Below, one piece after another: positions 5,298 to 6,713 of a DNA stretch of 6,713 bases. The DNA comes from Amnimonas aquatica (GTDB lineage: Bacteria > Pseudomonadota > Gammaproteobacteria > Pseudomonadales > Moraxellaceae), in contig NZ_PTQZ01000041.1 of the NCBI RefSeq assembly GCF_002943415.1, forward strand, positions 1 through 6,713. The letters run 5' to 3'. A program made the translations under genes and the position numbers. Under the pieces are notes generated by a model, which saw nothing but the letters and a program-made list of their open reading frames with translations, did no database searches and had not been told where the DNA came from. Positions within the stretch are counted from its first letter, which is position 1. Each line of letters opens with the position of its first letter.

Positions 5298-6713
5298 ATG
5301 GCCGAAGGACGCATTCCGCAGTCGTTCATCGACGAGGTGCTGCTGCGCACCGATATCGTCGATCTCGTCGACGCGCGCGTGAAGCTCAAGCGCGCCGGCA
5401 AGAACTACAGCGCCTGCTGCCCCTTCCATCAGGAAAAGAGCCCCTCGTTCACGGTCAACCGCGAGAAGCAGTTCTATTACTGCTTCGGCTGCGGCGCCAC
5501 CGGCAACGCCATCAGCTTCCTGATGGAACATGACCGGCTCGACTTCATCGACAGCCTCAAGCAGCTCGCCGGCGCCGCCGGCCTGAGCCTGCCGGAGACG
5601 CGCGAGGCCGGCGGCGCACCCCGCGAGTCGCACCAGCCGCTGTTCGACGCCCTGGATGCCGCCGCCGCCCACTTCGAACAGCAGCTGCGCGTCGCCCCGG
5701 CGCGCGATCGCGCGGTGCGCTACCTGCAGGGACGCGGCGTCACCGGGGCGGTCGCCAAGCATTTCCGCCTCGGCTACGCGCCGCCGGGCTGGGACAACCT
5801 GCTGCAGGGCCTGGGCGCACAGCCCGGCCTGCGCGAGCAGCTGCTGACCGCCGGCCTGCTGATCCGCAACGAGCAGCGCCAGTCGGTCTACGATGCCATG
5901 CGCGACCGCGTGATCTTCCCGATCCGCGACTTCCGCGGCCGCGTGATCGCCTTCGGCGGCCGCGTGCTCAACGATGACAAGCCCAAGTACCTGAACTCGC
6001 CGGAATCGCCGGTGTTCCACAAGGGCCAGGAGCTCTACGGCCTGTACGAGGCACGCCAGTCCGGCAAGCTCAGCCGCCTGCTGGTGGTCGAAGGCTACAT
6101 GGACGTGGTGGCGCTGGCCCAGTTCGGCATTCCGGAAGCCGTGGCCACGCTGGGCACGGCCACCAGCACCGCGCACATCGAGCGCCTGTTCCGCGTCGTC
6201 TCCGATGTGGTGTTCTGTTTCGATGGCGATGCCGCCGGCCGCCGCGCCGCCTGGCGCGCGCTGGAGAACGCCCTGCCCGCCCTGCGCGACGGCAGCAGCG
6301 TGCGCTTCCTGTTCCTGCCCGATGGCGAAGACCCGGACAGCCTGGTGCGCCGGGAAGGCCCCGAGCTGTTCCGGGCGCGCATCGACGCCGAGTCGGTGCC
6401 GCTGACCGAACAGCTGTTCCGCCACCTCGGCGAGAACATTTCGCTGGACACGCTGGAGGGCCGCTCGCGCCTCGCCAAGGAAGCCCTGCCGCTGCTCGCG
6501 CTGGTGCCGGAAAGCCTGTTCCGCACCTTGCTGCTGCAACGCCTGGGCGAGCTCACCGCGCTGCCGGTCGAAGTCCTCGAGAAGCAGCTCGCCGGCAGTG
6601 CCGGCCAGACGCGCGGCAGCGTGGCCGGCGCCACCGCCCCCCGGGAGTCATCGGCGGCCCCGGCCGACGAACCGCCGGCCTGGCATGGCGACGACCGACC
6701 CGACTTCGACGAC
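5298..6713 (+). CDS. dnaG: DnaG, DNA primase, N-terminal 472 residues (runs off the window)
   Basis: Synthesises the RNA primers for the chromosome replication fork, recruited by the DnaB helicase. The frame is open from ATG 5298 to the window end with no stop. The start reads MAEGRIPQSFIDEVLLRTDIVDL, almost identical to E. coli. A CHC2 zinc-binding domain is present with C41, H44, C62 and C65. The RNA polymerase core follows, with PKYLNSPE and the TOPRIM centre: E265 in VVEGYMDV, and D309 and D311 in FDGDAAGR, at the same numbers as in E. coli. LFLPDGEDPDSLVR follows. From about residue 425 a Pro/Ala/Asp-rich linker begins. The C-terminal DnaB-binding domain lies beyond the window. The ribosome binding site is poor (GGA ten bases upstream), consistent with the low synthesis known for primase. 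rpoD is expected next. Confidence 0.98.
   Translation, partial: MAEGRIPQSFIDEVLLRTDIVDLVDARVKLKRAGKNYSACCPFHQEKSPSFTVNREKQFYYCFGCGATGNAISFLMEHDRLDFIDSLKQLAGAAGLSLPETREAGGAPRESHQPLFDALDAAAAHFEQQLRVAPARDRAVRYLQGRGVTGAVAKHFRLGYAPPGWDNLLQGLGAQPGLREQLLTAGLLIRNEQRQSVYDAMRDRVIFPIRDFRGRVIAFGGRVLNDDKPKYLNSPESPVFHKGQELYGLYEARQSGKLSRLLVVEGYMDVVALAQFGIPEAVATLGTATSTAHIERLFRVVSDVVFCFDGDAAGRRAAWRALENALPALRDGSSVRFLFLPDGEDPDSLVRREGPELFRARIDAESVPLTEQLFRHLGENISLDTLEGRSRLAKEALPLLALVPESLFRTLLLQRLGELTALPVEVLEKQLAGSAGQTRGSVAGATAPRESSAAPADEPPAWHGDDRPDFDD

Noticed and set aside
5214..6539. A 441-codon minus-strand open frame antisense to dnaG
   Set aside because: It is a shadow of dnaG, rich in Gln, Ala and His, with no recognisable motif. 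The plus-strand frame contains the full CHC2 and TOPRIM motifs.

Overview
The window is ordinary chromosomal core DNA from a high-G+C bacterium, most likely a gammaproteobacterium. The gene order apaH (partial) - cca - pteridine reductase - folB - plsY - tsaD - rpsU - yqeY - dnaG (partial) resembles the macromolecular-synthesis neighbourhood known from Pseudomonas, Xanthomonas and relatives. The proteins resemble their E. coli counterparts closely, for example TsaD beginning [14 protein letters not shown] and DnaG beginning MAEGRIP. Codon third positions are dominated by G and C throughout. There is no mobile element, phage gene, CRISPR array, tRNA or rRNA gene, and no abrupt change in composition.

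Layout. (1) Positions 2-2173, plus strand: a tightly packed set made of the tail of apaH (Ap4A hydrolase), cca (tRNA CCA-adding enzyme) and a pteridine reductase of the short-chain dehydrogenase family. Each gene overlaps the next, and both downstream genes start with GTG behind a good ribosome binding site. (2) Positions 2197-2556, minus strand: folB (dihydroneopterin aldolase), convergent with the reductase, so two pterin/folate genes lie tail to tail. (3) Positions 2634-3227, plus strand: plsY (glycerol-3-phosphate acyltransferase), divergent from folB. (4) Positions 3246-4274, minus strand: tsaD (t6A37 tRNA modification), convergent with plsY across an 18-base gap that carries a 24-base near-palindrome joining the two stop codons. 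(5) Positions 4423 to the end, plus strand: rpsU, yqeY and dnaG, divergent from tsaD. The rpsU promoter is clear (TTGCCA, 17-base spacer, TAAAAT). A strong hairpin without a U-tract separates rpsU from yqeY, and a 133-base gap separates yqeY from dnaG. dnaG runs off the window and would normally be followed by rpoD.

How the genes fit together. Most belong to translation and replication: tRNA 3'-end building (Cca), tRNA anticodon-loop modification (TsaD), small ribosomal subunit protein bS21, an amidotransferase-like protein (YqeY) and primase (DnaG). Folate/pterin metabolism and the first acylation step of phospholipid synthesis complete the set.

I found no convincing undescribed system. The observations worth checking are the RNA-level structures at gene boundaries, the pairing of pteridine reductase with FolB, and a Glu in place of the usual first catalytic Asp in Cca. 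No stretch longer than 300 bases lacks a gene.
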